Assembly: GCA_040902705.1 (NCBI GenBank) | Contig: JBBDWT010000201.1 | Location: 7,721 to 71,720, forward strand | Length of the DNA: 64,000 nucleotides | Direction: 5' to 3' | Origin: DATBSK01 sp040902705 | Lineage (GTDB): Bacteria; Actinomycetota; Acidimicrobiia; IMCC26256; PALSA-555 | Shown here: piece by piece, positions 40,872-49,324 of the stretch | Numbering within the stretch: position 1 is the stretch's first letter | Layout of the letters: each line of letters opens with the position of its first letter | Position numbers and translations under genes: made by a program | The notes under the pieces: generated by a model | The model's database searches: none | What the model was told of the DNA's origin: nothing | What the model saw: the letters and a program-made list of their open reading frames with translations, nothing else

Positions 40872-43619
40872 TCACTCCGCCAACGGAAACGGGATATCCG
40901 TCTCGTCACGCCAGTGCTGACGCATCCACTCGAGATAGGCGCGCGCGTCGCGGCGATGGCCGAGATCGGGAAACCGCGCCTGGAGGTCTGCATGGTCCGT
41001 CCAGTACTGCAGCAGGTAGCGCGACACGATCGGACGGAGACGGGGGGTCCAGGGCTCATCGAGCCACGAGAGCACCGCCTCGGAACCGCCCGGCGCATCC
41101 GGGTTCGGTGCGACACGACCCTTCCCGCGCCTCGCGCCATCGAGCGCGGCCTCGAAGGCACGCTGCATCGTGTCGTCGACCGGTGTCCCGTCCGGGAGCC
41201 AGTCGTACTCGTAGTACCGGTGCAGGTCGGGCCGTGGGCGTACACGCCAACCCGTCATGAAGTGGTTGCGCCATGTCGGCGGTGCGTCTCGACGGCGCTC
41301 TCGGGCATGCGCGGCCAGCTCTGCCAGCCTCGGCCCCACGGCGTCGACCGAGTGGTGCGCGCGGATGCGCGTGGCGGCGCGGCGACCGCGCTCGTCGGCT
41401 TCGCCCCGATGCTCGAACACACGGCGCATCAGCGATGCGGCGTGGTCCACGCTCGGATCGGCCCACTGTGCCGTCGCGGGATACGGCTCCGCTCCGGCTC
41501 CGACCGCACGGAGCTCGTGGTCGACGAGGTACGCGACGGCGTCGTCCATGAACTCGAGGTTGCCGGAGTACCCCGTCGCGATCACCGGCTTGCCCAGTGC
41601 CATCGCCTGGGCCATGGTGAGGCCCAGCCCCTCCGAGCGGTGCAACGACGCGTACGCGTCGCACGCGGCCAGGAATGCCGCCTGCTCGCCAGCGGAGAAG
41701 TGCTTGTCGATCACGAGTACGTCGGGTCGGTCCGCGGCCGCGGCGCGCAGGCGCGCGAGCTGCGCCGGGCGTCGCTCGCCGTTGATCGACTTGAGCACGA
41801 GTGCCGCGCCGTCGTCGGGTGCGAACGCCTTCGTGTAAGCCTCGAGCAGGCCGAGGGGATTCTTGCGCTCGGCAACGCTCAGGTAGTCGAAGGTGAAGCC
41901 GACGAGGAACCGGTCCTCGGGCAGGTTCAGCTCGGCCCGGCCGACGCCGTCCGGCACCACCGGTATGGGGACCGGGATCGGCACCTGCACGACCGGCTTC
42001 GGCACCCCCCTCAGCGCGTCGCGCACGAACGCGCTCGGTGCCCAGATCTCGTCGACGAGATCCAGCGCTGCCGCCGGAACGGCATCGTAGGGATCAACCT
42101 CCCAGAACCAGAGCCCGATGGTCCGACGGCCCGCGAAGAACGACGGTCCGACCTGCGTCGCGAAGTCGCCGGTCATGTCGGCGTTCACGACGAGCAGGTT
42201 GACGTCGTACGGGGCGTTTTCGGGACGCACCGAGGACACCGCGTGGTCCACGCGACTCTCCGAGGCCGGGTTGATCACCTGCGCGGTCGCGATGTCGTTC
42301 GCCGCGAGCGCGTCGACGAGGAGCCGCCCCACCTCGCCGACACCCAGCACGGCACCGAGGTAGCCGACGATGTTGACGCCGGCGGGGCGCGCCGCGAGCG
42401 GCCGTGACCTCCTCAGCTCGGCCCGGCGCGCGTCGAGATCGTCGTCGGTGGGGCGCAGCGCCGCGGGAAGCGAGTCGTCCATCGTGGTGCGCAGCCACTC
42501 GAGGAACCGGATGCACGTCTCCGGTCCGAGGTCGGCGTACTCGCGGCGCAGCCCCTCGCTCTCGAACCAGATCCGGGCGAGGTAGCGAGACAGCCGCGGC
42601 GATGCGCGCGGATACCACGGCTCCTCGAGCCACGCGCGGAACGCGTCGCCGTCCTCGAACGGGCTCGGCGGACCGAGCCCCTCGCCGCGGGCGTCGAGGG
42701 CCTCGCGAGCCAGAAGTCGCATCCGCGTGTCGATCGGGGTGCCATCGGCGAGCGCACCAAAGCCGTATTCGGTCGCGTCGTCCGGTCTCGTCGCGCGACG
42801 ACAGCGATCCTCGCGCTCGCCGTAGAGCTGCGACGCGGCGGGCGCGAGACTGGTTGCTGCGGTGGGTTCGTCCGGGCGCCGGCCGAAGTGGAACGTGCGC
42901 AGCGGCGATCCGTCGATCTCGAACCCGGTGGGTGTCGCAATCAGCCGCCGCCCGGAGACGTTCACCGCGGTGACGCCGAGGGTCGGGTCGCGCCGGACCT
43001 GCGCGGGGAACAGCGCCGGCACCCGCGCGAAGTACCGCTCGTCCAGTGGCTCTCGCGCGCCGTGGATCCGCGTGTGGCCGCGCTGCACCTGCCGCTGCCA
43101 CCAGAGGAGGAACGCTCGGGAACTCGGCCCGACCCCCACGATGCCGGTCTCGTAGACACCGGTGTCCTCCGCGGTCTCCCGGTCTTCACCGTCGGGGCCG
43201 ACAGCAGGTCGGTCGAGCCGCGGAACGACGACGAGCCCCTGCGCCGCGACCTCCTCCCACACGTCGTCGAGGGCTGCGAACACCTCCGCCTGGTCGTCGA
43301 AGGACAGGGCTGCGCTCGCGCCGGTCTCGAGGACACGCTCCAGGAGCCAGGGCCGCATGGCGGCGCGAAGCTCATCGGCGTCGTAGACCGTCGCGAGACC
43401 GAGGAAGGTCGTTCGGGAGAGCGAGAGCTCGCCGATGTCGACGACGTCGAACGGTTCGTTGCGCCTCGCGGCCTCCCCCGCCAGGTCGTCCACGACGAGG
43501 ACGCGGAGTGCGACGCCCGGGTGATGCCGTTCGAGTGACGCGGCGAGCACTCGGACGGCCGGGAGGCTCGCTCGGATCGCCGTGGTGCAGGCCACCCACG
43601 AGGCCTCGCTCTCGCGCAT
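40872..43619 (-). CDS. 915-residue glycosyltransferase: GT-A-like domain, helical module, GT4, helical module
   Basis: Residues ~1-260 look like a GT-A fold of the GT8 style (WVACTTAIRASLPAVRVLAA, ETGIVGVGPSSRAFLLWW). Residues ~284-381 form a helical module with YGFGALADGTPIDTRM and WLEEPWYPRASPRLSRYLA. Residues ~400-785 form a GT4 (NIVGYLGAVLGVGEVGRLLV, GLWFWEVDPYD, GFTFDYLSVAERKNPLGLLE, LHRSEGLGLTMAQAMALGKP). Residues ~804-915 repeat the helical module (YDWLPDGTPVDDTM, WLDEPWTPRLRPIVSRYLL). The ATG at 43619 has GGGGAG about 9 bases before it. A GTG at 43640 is an alternative. It probably builds a heteropolymeric chain, with substrate unknown. Confidence 0.82.
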   Translation of the reverse strand: MRESEASWVACTTAIRASLPAVRVLAASLERHHPGVALRVLVVDDLAGEAARRNEPFDVVDIGELSLSRTTFLGLATVYDADELRAAMRPWLLERVLETGASAALSFDDQAEVFAALDDVWEEVAAQGLVVVPRLDRPAVGPDGEDRETAEDTGVYETGIVGVGPSSRAFLLWWQRQVQRGHTRIHGAREPLDERYFARVPALFPAQVRRDPTLGVTAVNVSGRRLIATPTGFEIDGSPLRTFHFGRRPDEPTAATSLAPAASQLYGEREDRCRRATRPDDATEYGFGALADGTPIDTRMRLLAREALDARGEGLGPPSPFEDGDAFRAWLEEPWYPRASPRLSRYLARIWFESEGLRREYADLGPETCIRFLEWLRTTMDDSLPAALRPTDDDLDARRAELRRSRPLAARPAGVNIVGYLGAVLGVGEVGRLLVDALAANDIATAQVINPASESRVDHAVSSVRPENAPYDVNLLVVNADMTGDFATQVGPSFFAGRRTIGLWFWEVDPYDAVPAAALDLVDEIWAPSAFVRDALRGVPKPVVQVPIPVPIPVVPDGVGRAELNLPEDRFLVGFTFDYLSVAERKNPLGLLEAYTKAFAPDDGAALVLKSINGERRPAQLARLRAAAADRPDVLVIDKHFSAGEQAAFLAACDAYASLHRSEGLGLTMAQAMALGKPVIATGYSGNLEFMDDAVAYLVDHELRAVGAGAEPYPATAQWADPSVDHAASLMRRVFEHRGEADERGRRAATRIRAHHSVDAVGPRLAELAAHARERRRDAPPTWRNHFMTGWRVRPRPDLHRYYEYDWLPDGTPVDDTMQRAFEAALDGARRGKGRVAPNPDAPGGSEAVLSWLDEPWTPRLRPIVSRYLLQYWTDHADLQARFPDLGHRRDARAYLEWMRQHWRDETDIPFPLAE

Positions 43620-43929
43620 CACCGTCCGCTCCCCATGCACGTCATGGCTCCGACCGTTCGCGGGTCTTGCACGCCACCCTCGTGCCGGTGACGGTCGCGA
43701 CTAGCCGAAGATCCCAACGACGTTCGCTCGAGCGAGCATGGAAGATCGCCATCACCGGTGATTCTGGCACCGGTGCCCGCTGGCGTCCGTCTCAAACCCT
43801 GAATGCGCGATCACCGCGGCTCCAGCGCGATCGCGCGTGCTCCGCAACACGGTGGGCGTCAGTGATCGAGTGGGCGCGGCGGTCCCACTACGATGACGGG
43901 CTGCGGACGTCGAGCGATCAGGAACGGAC
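43620..43929. other. Divergent intergenic region of 310 bases
   Basis: It separates the leftward 915-residue glycosyltransferase gene from the rightward sugar module. It holds a candidate -10 (TACGAT, 43889-43894) and several short inverted repeats such as CACCGGTG at 43755. No ORF or RNA gene was recognised. Confidence 0.5.
43889..43894 (+). promoter_or_regulatory. Possible -10 box TACGAT for the sugar-module operon
   Basis: TACGAT, preceded by GTCCCAC, lies 35 bases before the ATG at 43930. An AGGAAC Shine-Dalgarno sits 5 bases before the ATG. It would drive the five coupled genes up to 48073. Confidence 0.35.
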
Positions 43930-44931
43930 ATGGCGCGCGTCTTGGTCGTGGGCGGGGCTGGGTACGTCGGCGGGTGGCTCACTGACCAGTTGATCCAAGT
44001 CGGACACGAGGTCGTCGTGTACGACCTCCTGCTGTACGAGGACTTCTACCTGAAGCCGATCTCACTCGTGCACGGGGACGTCTTGAATCGCGAGCTCCTC
44101 ACCAAGGCTCTCGAAGGCGTCGACGCAGTCGTGTGGCTCGCGGCGCTCGTCGGTGACCCGGCGTGTGCGCTCGACGCCGGCATGACCGAGCGCATCAACG
44201 TCGGATCCGTCAAGTGGCTTGCAGAGCACTTCGATGGTCGCATCGTGTTCATGTCCACCTGCTCGGTCTACGGGGCTCAGGACGGCGAGCTGAGCGAGGA
44301 CAGTCCGCTCAACCCACTCTCGCTGTATGCACAGACCAAGCTCGAAGCCGAGAAGTCCCTGGCAGATCGGAACGCCATCGTGTTCCGTCTGGGAACCCTG
44401 TACGGCGTCGGTGACACGTATTCACGATTGCGTACCGACCTGGTGGTCAACACGCTCACCATCCGCGCGACGGTGCACGGTCGCATGAGCGTGTTCGGGG
44501 GTCGCCAGTACCGACCGCTGCTCCACGTGCGCGACGTCGCGAGCGCGGTCGTCCCTGCCATCGAGACAGATGATCGTGGCATCTTCAATCTGCACGACGA
44601 GAACCTCACGATCCTCGAGATCGCTGAGCGGGTCCAGAGTCACGTCCCCGACGCGCAGCTCGAAGTGACCGAGCTCAAGTTCCAGGATGCTCGCAACTAC
44701 CGGGTCTCCGGGCAGCTTGTCCGCGATGTCCTCGGATTCGCGCCGAGGTACTCGGTCGATGACGGCATCCACCAGATCCAAGCGCTCATCGAAGAAGGCC
44801 GCGTCCGCGATCTCAGCTCGGCACGCTTCTCGAACGTCGAGTCCCTCCGCCCCTACCTCGTGCCCGAAGTCTCGCCCCTCGGGAGCGAGGTCCACGTCGC
44901 GCACCAGCTGACCCGGCGACGTGCACCATGA
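43930..44931 (+). CDS. NAD-dependent epimerase/dehydratase (extended SDR)
   Basis: This 333-residue extended SDR has the cofactor motif VLVVGGAGYVGGWLTDQL, VVWLAALVGDPAC, the catalytic serine region MSTCSVYG, and the catalytic Tyr/Lys in LYAQTKLEAEK. The C-terminal part RPLLHVRDVASAVV is typical of nucleotide-sugar 4-epimerases and dehydratases. The substrate is unknown. Neighbours include a cupin isomerase, a 2-epimerase and an RmlD-like reductase, so it probably makes or interconverts a 4-keto or deoxy sugar. AGGAAC precedes the ATG. The stop overlaps the next start as ATGA. Base composition is visibly less G/C-rich than in flanking genes. Confidence 0.88.
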   Translation: MARVLVVGGAGYVGGWLTDQLIQVGHEVVVYDLLLYEDFYLKPISLVHGDVLNRELLTKALEGVDAVVWLAALVGDPACALDAGMTERINVGSVKWLAEHFDGRIVFMSTCSVYGAQDGELSEDSPLNPLSLYAQTKLEAEKSLADRNAIVFRLGTLYGVGDTYSRLRTDLVVNTLTIRATVHGRMSVFGGRQYRPLLHVRDVASAVVPAIETDDRGIFNLHDENLTILEIAERVQSHVPDAQLEVTELKFQDARNYRVSGQLVRDVLGFAPRYSVDDGIHQIQALIEEGRVRDLSSARFSNVESLRPYLVPEVSPLGSEVHVAHQLTRRRAP

Positions 44932-45371
44932 GCGCGGTACCGCATCTGATCGACGGAGCGCTGGCCGTGGACGACCGCGGGAGCGTCGCATTCGTGAACG
45001 CCTTCGCGTTCGATGGCGTCAAACGCTTCTACATCGTCCGGAACCACACGCGGGGGTTCGTGCGCGCCTGGCACGGGCATCAACACGAAGCAAAGTACGT
45101 CACTGCTGTCAGCGGATCTGCCCTGGTCTGCTGCGTCGAGATCGATGATTGGGAACAGCCGTCACTCGATCTTCCGGTGAATCGGTTCGTGCTCTCGGCA
45201 TCACGGCCAGGCGTCTTGATGATCCCTCCCGGATACGCGAACGGCTTCATGTCGCTCACCGACGACGCGGGATTGATGTTCTTCTCGACGAGCAGCGTCG
45301 AGGACTCCGCCACCGACGACTTCCGGTACCCGGCCCACCATTGGGATCCGTGGACAGTCGAAGAGCGCTGA
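44928..45371 (+). CDS. Cupin-fold sugar isomerase (RmlC/WxcM-like)
   Basis: This 147-residue protein is a small double-stranded beta-helix with DRGSVAFVNAFAFDGVKRFY, HTRGFVRAWHGHQHEAKYVT, VLMIPPGYANGFMSLTDDA and FFSTSSVED. RGFVRAWHGHQHE and PPGYANGF occupy the positions of the RmlC active-site His and of its exit strand. It is shorter than true RmlC (~180 residues), so a WxcM/FdtA-like ketoisomerase or a 3- or 5-epimerase is equally likely. The ATG overlaps the upstream TGA (ATGA), so it is co-translated with the SDR and probably acts on its product. Confidence 0.8.
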   Translation: MSAVPHLIDGALAVDDRGSVAFVNAFAFDGVKRFYIVRNHTRGFVRAWHGHQHEAKYVTAVSGSALVCCVEIDDWEQPSLDLPVNRFVLSASRPGVLMIPPGYANGFMSLTDDAGLMFFSTSSVEDSATDDFRYPAHHWDPWTVEER

Positions 45372-45375
45372 ATCG

Positions 45376-46113
45376 ATGCACGAGCTCGGTGTCATCATTC
45401 CGACGTTGAACGACGCGGACACCCTCCCGCACACCGTCGAACGGCTCCACGCGGTCGTTGGCCAGTCGGGCATCGCGACGGAGCTCGTCCTCGTCGACGG
45501 AGGGAGCACCGACGCGACCGTGGATGTCGCGTCCGGTCTGGTCGACGACTACTCGCTGCTCCACGGACGCGTCCTCGTCCGCGCGCGAAGCGATGAGCCG
45601 CTCGGCTACGGATCGATGGTGCGCTACGGACTCGCGTACTCGACCGCTCGGTACTGCGCGCTGGTCGCCGCTGAAGGGACGGATCCTGTCGACATGATCC
45701 CCGAGATGGTGCGCGAGCTCCGCGCCCAGAGGCAGCTCGTCATCTGCTCCCGCTACTCCGAACGAGCGGGTAGCGCGCGCGTTTCTCCGAGGTTCCGCTG
45801 GTACCAGTCTGTCTACCGCAAGGCGATACATCTCGGCCTCGGCCTCGAGATCGCCGACAGCACGAACGGCTTTCGTGCGTTTGATCGGAAGTACGTCCAA
45901 GCGTTGGGTTTGTCGTCAAACCGCTTCAGTGTGTGCCCGGAAATCACGTTCAAGGTCCTGCTCAGCGGAGGTGAGACCGCCTTCGTCGCTGGGCAACCGG
46001 AGGGCACCCCAGGACAGGTCGCACCGAAGTTTGCTCTGCCTCATGAGATTGCGGGCTACGCGTACGTCCTCGCTCGGGCCGTATTGCATCGCCTGGGCTT
46101 ACGATGGTTCTGA
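45376..46113 (+). CDS. GT2 glycosyltransferase
   Basis: This 245-residue GT-A domain starts LGVIIPTLNDADTLPHTVE, with VLVDGGSTDATVDVA and the acceptor-side NGFRAFDRKYVQALGLSSN typical of DPM1-like polyprenyl-phosphate sugar transferases. It lacks C-terminal membrane helices, so the product would be soluble or peripheral. At the usual D-x-D position, VAAEGTDPVDMIPEM keeps only one clear acid pair. The gene begins 4 bases after the cupin stop and overlaps the 2-epimerase start by 10 bases. It probably acts on the sugar made by this module. Confidence 0.83.
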   Translation: MHELGVIIPTLNDADTLPHTVERLHAVVGQSGIATELVLVDGGSTDATVDVASGLVDDYSLLHGRVLVRARSDEPLGYGSMVRYGLAYSTARYCALVAAEGTDPVDMIPEMVRELRAQRQLVICSRYSERAGSARVSPRFRWYQSVYRKAIHLGLGLEIADSTNGFRAFDRKYVQALGLSSNRFSVCPEITFKVLLSGGETAFVAGQPEGTPGQVAPKFALPHEIAGYAYVLARAVLHRLGLRWF

Positions 46114-47306
46114 AGTCAGGCACGGGACACGCGAAGCTCGCAGTGGTCTTGGGCATTCGTCCCGACCTCATTCGCGCGAGCCTCGTGCTCCGTGGCCTCC
46201 AGGAACGACGACCCGATGATGTCGTCTTCATCTGGTCCGGTCAGCACTACTCCGACAACCTCAAAGACGTCTTTCTGCGCGAACTTGCGATCGCGCCGCC
46301 GGCAATCGAACTCGGTGCGTCGGGCACTACCGATGCGGAAGTCGTGTCGTCGGTCATCGCCCGACTCTCCGTGGTCCTCGCCGACCTCGAGCCGCGCGCA
46401 GTCGTATTCCTCGGTGACACGAACACCGTCATGGGATGCCTCGCTGCGGCCCAGCTCAACATCCCGATCGTGCACATCGAAGGATGCATGCGCTCGTACG
46501 ATTGGCGGATGCCCGAGGAGAAGTACCGCACCACGATCGATCACCTCTCCGACGTCATCTACGCGTATTTCGAAGAGTACAAAGCGCAGGGTGTTGCGGA
46601 AGGCCTCAACCCGGCGAACATCGTTGTCGTCCAGAACCTGATCGTCGATGTCTTGGATCACTACTACTTCGCGCGGCTGGACCACTTCCGAAAGATGGTC
46701 GACGATGGGCTGCTGACAAGTCGCGGGCTCGAACCAGATGAGTTCCTGCTCATGACGTGCCATCGGCGCGAGAACGTCGAGCATCCAGATCCGCTACGGG
46801 CGATCATGGCGCTTGCGGGCGCTTCAGCTCGCTCGGTCTGGTTCCCGGCCAGCTATCGGACACAAACGAACTTGCGCCGCTTCGAAGTCACCGTGCCACC
46901 GAACGTCACGGTCGTGGATCCGATCGGCTATGACGCGATGCTCGCGCTCATGACGCAGGCCCGTGGCGTGCTCACCGACTCGGGAACCGTCGTCGAGGAG
47001 ACCGCTGTGCTCGGCGTCCCATCCGTCCAGATGCGGCGCGCGACCGAGCGACCGCAGGTCTACGACTGCCGCTCCAGCGTGAAGTTCGATCCATCTCGCC
47101 CGAACATGTACCCGCACGACGTCGTGTTCCAGAAGCTTGAGTCACTGGTTGGCACGGCCTGGCAGCATGGGCTCGGCGACGGGCACGCCTCCGACCGGAT
47201 CGTGAACGATCTCTTGACACGCCTGGAGACAGGGACATTCGACCAACACCGCCCAGAGCAGTACGCGGTCTCGGTCACCCGTGCGTATCGCGAAGACGAC
47301 CTATGA
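46104..47306 (+). CDS. Non-hydrolysing UDP-GlcNAc 2-epimerase family protein
   Basis: This 400-residue GT-B-like epimerase has VVLGIRPDLIRASLVLRGL in place of the usual GTRPE start, VVFLGDTNTVMGCLAA, MTCHRRENVEHPDPL, and LTDSGTVVEETAVLGVPSV with the family's SG/EE residues and TERPQ. The normally invariant HxEAG loop reads HIEGCMRSYDWRMPEEKYR, so a small residue is swapped for Gly and a Cys replaces Gly near the active site. Substrates of relatives are UDP-GlcNAc, or UDP-FucNAc/QuiNAc derivatives. The RmlD-like gene nearby suggests a 6-deoxy amino sugar, which is an inference. It is coupled to the following GT2 gene by ATGA. Confidence 0.86.
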   Translation: MVLKSGTGHAKLAVVLGIRPDLIRASLVLRGLQERRPDDVVFIWSGQHYSDNLKDVFLRELAIAPPAIELGASGTTDAEVVSSVIARLSVVLADLEPRAVVFLGDTNTVMGCLAAAQLNIPIVHIEGCMRSYDWRMPEEKYRTTIDHLSDVIYAYFEEYKAQGVAEGLNPANIVVVQNLIVDVLDHYYFARLDHFRKMVDDGLLTSRGLEPDEFLLMTCHRRENVEHPDPLRAIMALAGASARSVWFPASYRTQTNLRRFEVTVPPNVTVVDPIGYDAMLALMTQARGVLTDSGTVVEETAVLGVPSVQMRRATERPQVYDCRSSVKFDPSRPNMYPHDVVFQKLESLVGTAWQHGLGDGHASDRIVNDLLTRLETGTFDQHRPEQYAVSVTRAYREDDL

Positions 47307-48073
47307 CGCTGTGCCACCTCGGCATCATCGTGCCAATGTTCAACGAAGTCGCAGGCGTGCGGCGGTGCATTACTGCGATCGCCGCTGGCGTGGACGCGGT
47401 GGATGCGGCAACGACCCTGATCGTCGTCGACGACGGAAGCACCGACGGGACCGCCTCAGAGCTCGACAAGATCGCTCGCGAAATCCCTACGCTCAACGTC
47501 GTTCATCATCAGACGAATCAGGGCTATGGGGCAGCGTTGCGCACGGGCGCGGGCGCGGCAGCCGAACGGGGATGCGATTGGGTGCTGTTCATGGACAGCG
47601 ATCTCACCAACCCGCCCGACGATATCCGCCGCTTCGCGGCGGCACTCGGTGATGACGTCGACCTCGTCAAGGCCTGCAGATGGGCTGCCGGAGGACGCGC
47701 CGAGGGTATTCCGTTGCGGCGCGTGATCCCATCGCGCTTCGGAAACAAGATCGCGTCGCTCTGCTTCGGGTCGAAGCACCATGACCTGACCAACGGCTTC
47801 CGGGCAATCCGCGCACGGGACTTCGCTGCGATGCCGCTTCGAGAGCGCGGCTTCCCCGTAATCATGGAGGAGTGCTACTGGGCCTGGCGCCGGGATCTGC
47901 GCTTCCGCGAGTTGCCAACGGTCCTGACGAGCCGCACTGCCGAGCAGAGAAGCTCCCTCTTCGGCTACTCGCTGACGACAATCCGGGGCTACCTGCGATA
48001 TCCGTTGCGTGCCGCGGCAGAACGCGCTCGTATCATCCGGCCCGTCCCGGAACACGCGGCAACGAGTGCCTGA
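47303..48073 (+). CDS. GT2 glycosyltransferase (polyprenyl-phosphate transferase type)
   Basis: This 256-residue GT-A protein has LGIIVPMFNEVAGVRRCITA, LIVVDDGSTDGTASEL, the donor-metal motif VLFMDSDLTNPPDDIRRFA and HDLTNGFRAIRARDFAAM. Its catalytic motifs are better preserved than those of the GT2 at 45376, to which it is related. It lacks a membrane anchor. The ATG overlaps the stop of the 2-epimerase gene (ATGA). It is the last gene of the five-gene module, and its end overlaps the convergent RmlD-like gene by 41 bases. Confidence 0.87.
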   Translation: MTLCHLGIIVPMFNEVAGVRRCITAIAAGVDAVDAATTLIVVDDGSTDGTASELDKIAREIPTLNVVHHQTNQGYGAALRTGAGAAAERGCDWVLFMDSDLTNPPDDIRRFAAALGDDVDLVKACRWAAGGRAEGIPLRRVIPSRFGNKIASLCFGSKHHDLTNGFRAIRARDFAAMPLRERGFPVIMEECYWAWRRDLRFRELPTVLTSRTAEQRSSLFGYSLTTIRGYLRYPLRAAAERARIIRPVPEHAATSA

Positions 48074-48914
48074 GCGCTGCCAGCTGCGACTCGAGGGACG
48101 GAATCGACGCGGTGTAGTCGGTTCGGATCGAACGCAACCGCCGATCGCACTGCTCGCCCGGGACCGCACGTACGGTCAAACCCAGTTCGTAGACCTCGTT
48201 CGCCACCACAAGGAGCCGATACTTGTCTATCGCCTCCCCCGGTACGTGCAACAACCCCGTGAGCGAGGCATGGTCAACGATGAGGTCGAGCAGCACGTCC
48301 GCGAGCGTGATCGTCGAAACGCCGGACCAGAGCGACTCCGTGTAGCCCTGCACCTCGCCGTGCTGGGTCACCAGCCAGTCGAGAAGGTTGTGACTCGTGA
48401 AGAACTCGTGTCCGATGATCGACGTGCGCACGGTCAGGGCTGACGCGGTCATCGGCTCGCCGAGAAGCTTGCTTCGTCCGTAGACGTCGACGGGATCCGG
48501 GATCGAGGCCTCGTCGTACAGCCCAGTGCGACCAGAGAACACGCAATCAGTGCTCACGTGGATCAATCGCACACGGTTCGCCTCGCACCATTGCGAGAGG
48601 CGGTGCGGGAACAGACTGTTCACCTCAATAGCAGCGACCGGATCAGAGCACAACGGCTTCAACAACCCGACGCAATTCACGACCACGGTAGGAGAAAGCG
48701 TCGCGAGCGCGTCGTTCATCTGCTGCTCATCACGGGCGTCGGTGACGAGGTGAAGATGCTCGACGGGCAACCACGGTTCGTAGTCGTCGACGGGGCGGCG
48801 CACGACGCCACTGGCCGATTCGAGGGCTCCCGAGAGTGCGGCCTCGTTGAATCGAGCGTAAACCTCGTGCCCGAGCATACCGCCCGCACCGAGAACGGCG
48901 ACACGTTCACCCAT
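48033..48914 (-). CDS. RmlD-like nucleotide-sugar reductase
   Basis: This 293-residue SDR starts MGERVAVLGAGGMLGHEVYA, with NCVGLLKPL, the catalytic-region HVSTDCVFSG and YGRSKLLGEP (Tyr/Lys pair). This is the dTDP-4-dehydrorhamnose reductase family, and the closest-looking subgroup includes UDP-sugar 4-reductases such as WbjC/FnlB. No rmlABC genes are in the window apart from the short cupin, so it may serve UDP-linked deoxy amino sugars with the 2-epimerase at 46104. The ATG at 48914 is preferred over 48941 because it directly precedes the Rossmann motif. Convergent overlap with the GT2 gene may cause mutual interference. Confidence 0.85.
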   Translation of the reverse strand: MGERVAVLGAGGMLGHEVYARFNEAALSGALESASGVVRRPVDDYEPWLPVEHLHLVTDARDEQQMNDALATLSPTVVVNCVGLLKPLCSDPVAAIEVNSLFPHRLSQWCEANRVRLIHVSTDCVFSGRTGLYDEASIPDPVDVYGRSKLLGEPMTASALTVRTSIIGHEFFTSHNLLDWLVTQHGEVQGYTESLWSGVSTITLADVLLDLIVDHASLTGLLHVPGEAIDKYRLLVVANEVYELGLTVRAVPGEQCDRRLRSIRTDYTASIPSLESQLAALRHSLPRVPGRAG

Positions 48915-49324
48915 TGACTGATTCTTACTCAGGTCCGGCATCCGTCGCCAGCGTGCGTCTCGGTTTCGTCCGTCACATCAGAGCGAAGCAGTTTGGAGGC
49001 GTTCGCGAACTCCTTGTCCACGCCGCACGGTTCTCGAGCTTCACGAGTGTCGGGATGCCGCTGTCAGAGCCGACGCCATCGGGCGGATTGAGTCCCTCGA
49101 TGCGCATTGCGCGCACCAGCGGGAGCGTTCTCCTTCACGATCCGAAAAGATGCCCTCAAGCTCGGTAGGCGCTCGGCCGGGGAGCCCGCGCCGGTTGTCA
49201 TGAGGCTCGGCTCTCGTGCGGTGTCTTCGAGATTCGTCGACCAAGGCTTCGGACGCTCCGAGGTTGTCGGGGCAGACGACAGGGGTCACGGGAGACTCGC
49301 CCGGTTCGACCCGATCTCTGGCCG
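48915..49324. other. Gene-free stretch of 410 bases
   Basis: No coding region with a recognisable product was found on either strand. The only open frames are short and compositionally poor. It must contain the promoter of the RmlD-like gene, but no convincing box was seen. Lower G/C content than the surroundings suggests old transferred or decayed DNA. Confidence 0.5.

Noticed and set aside
48942..49324. Short open frames on both strands as possible small genes
   Set aside because: None has a ribosome site, recognisable motif or protein-like composition.
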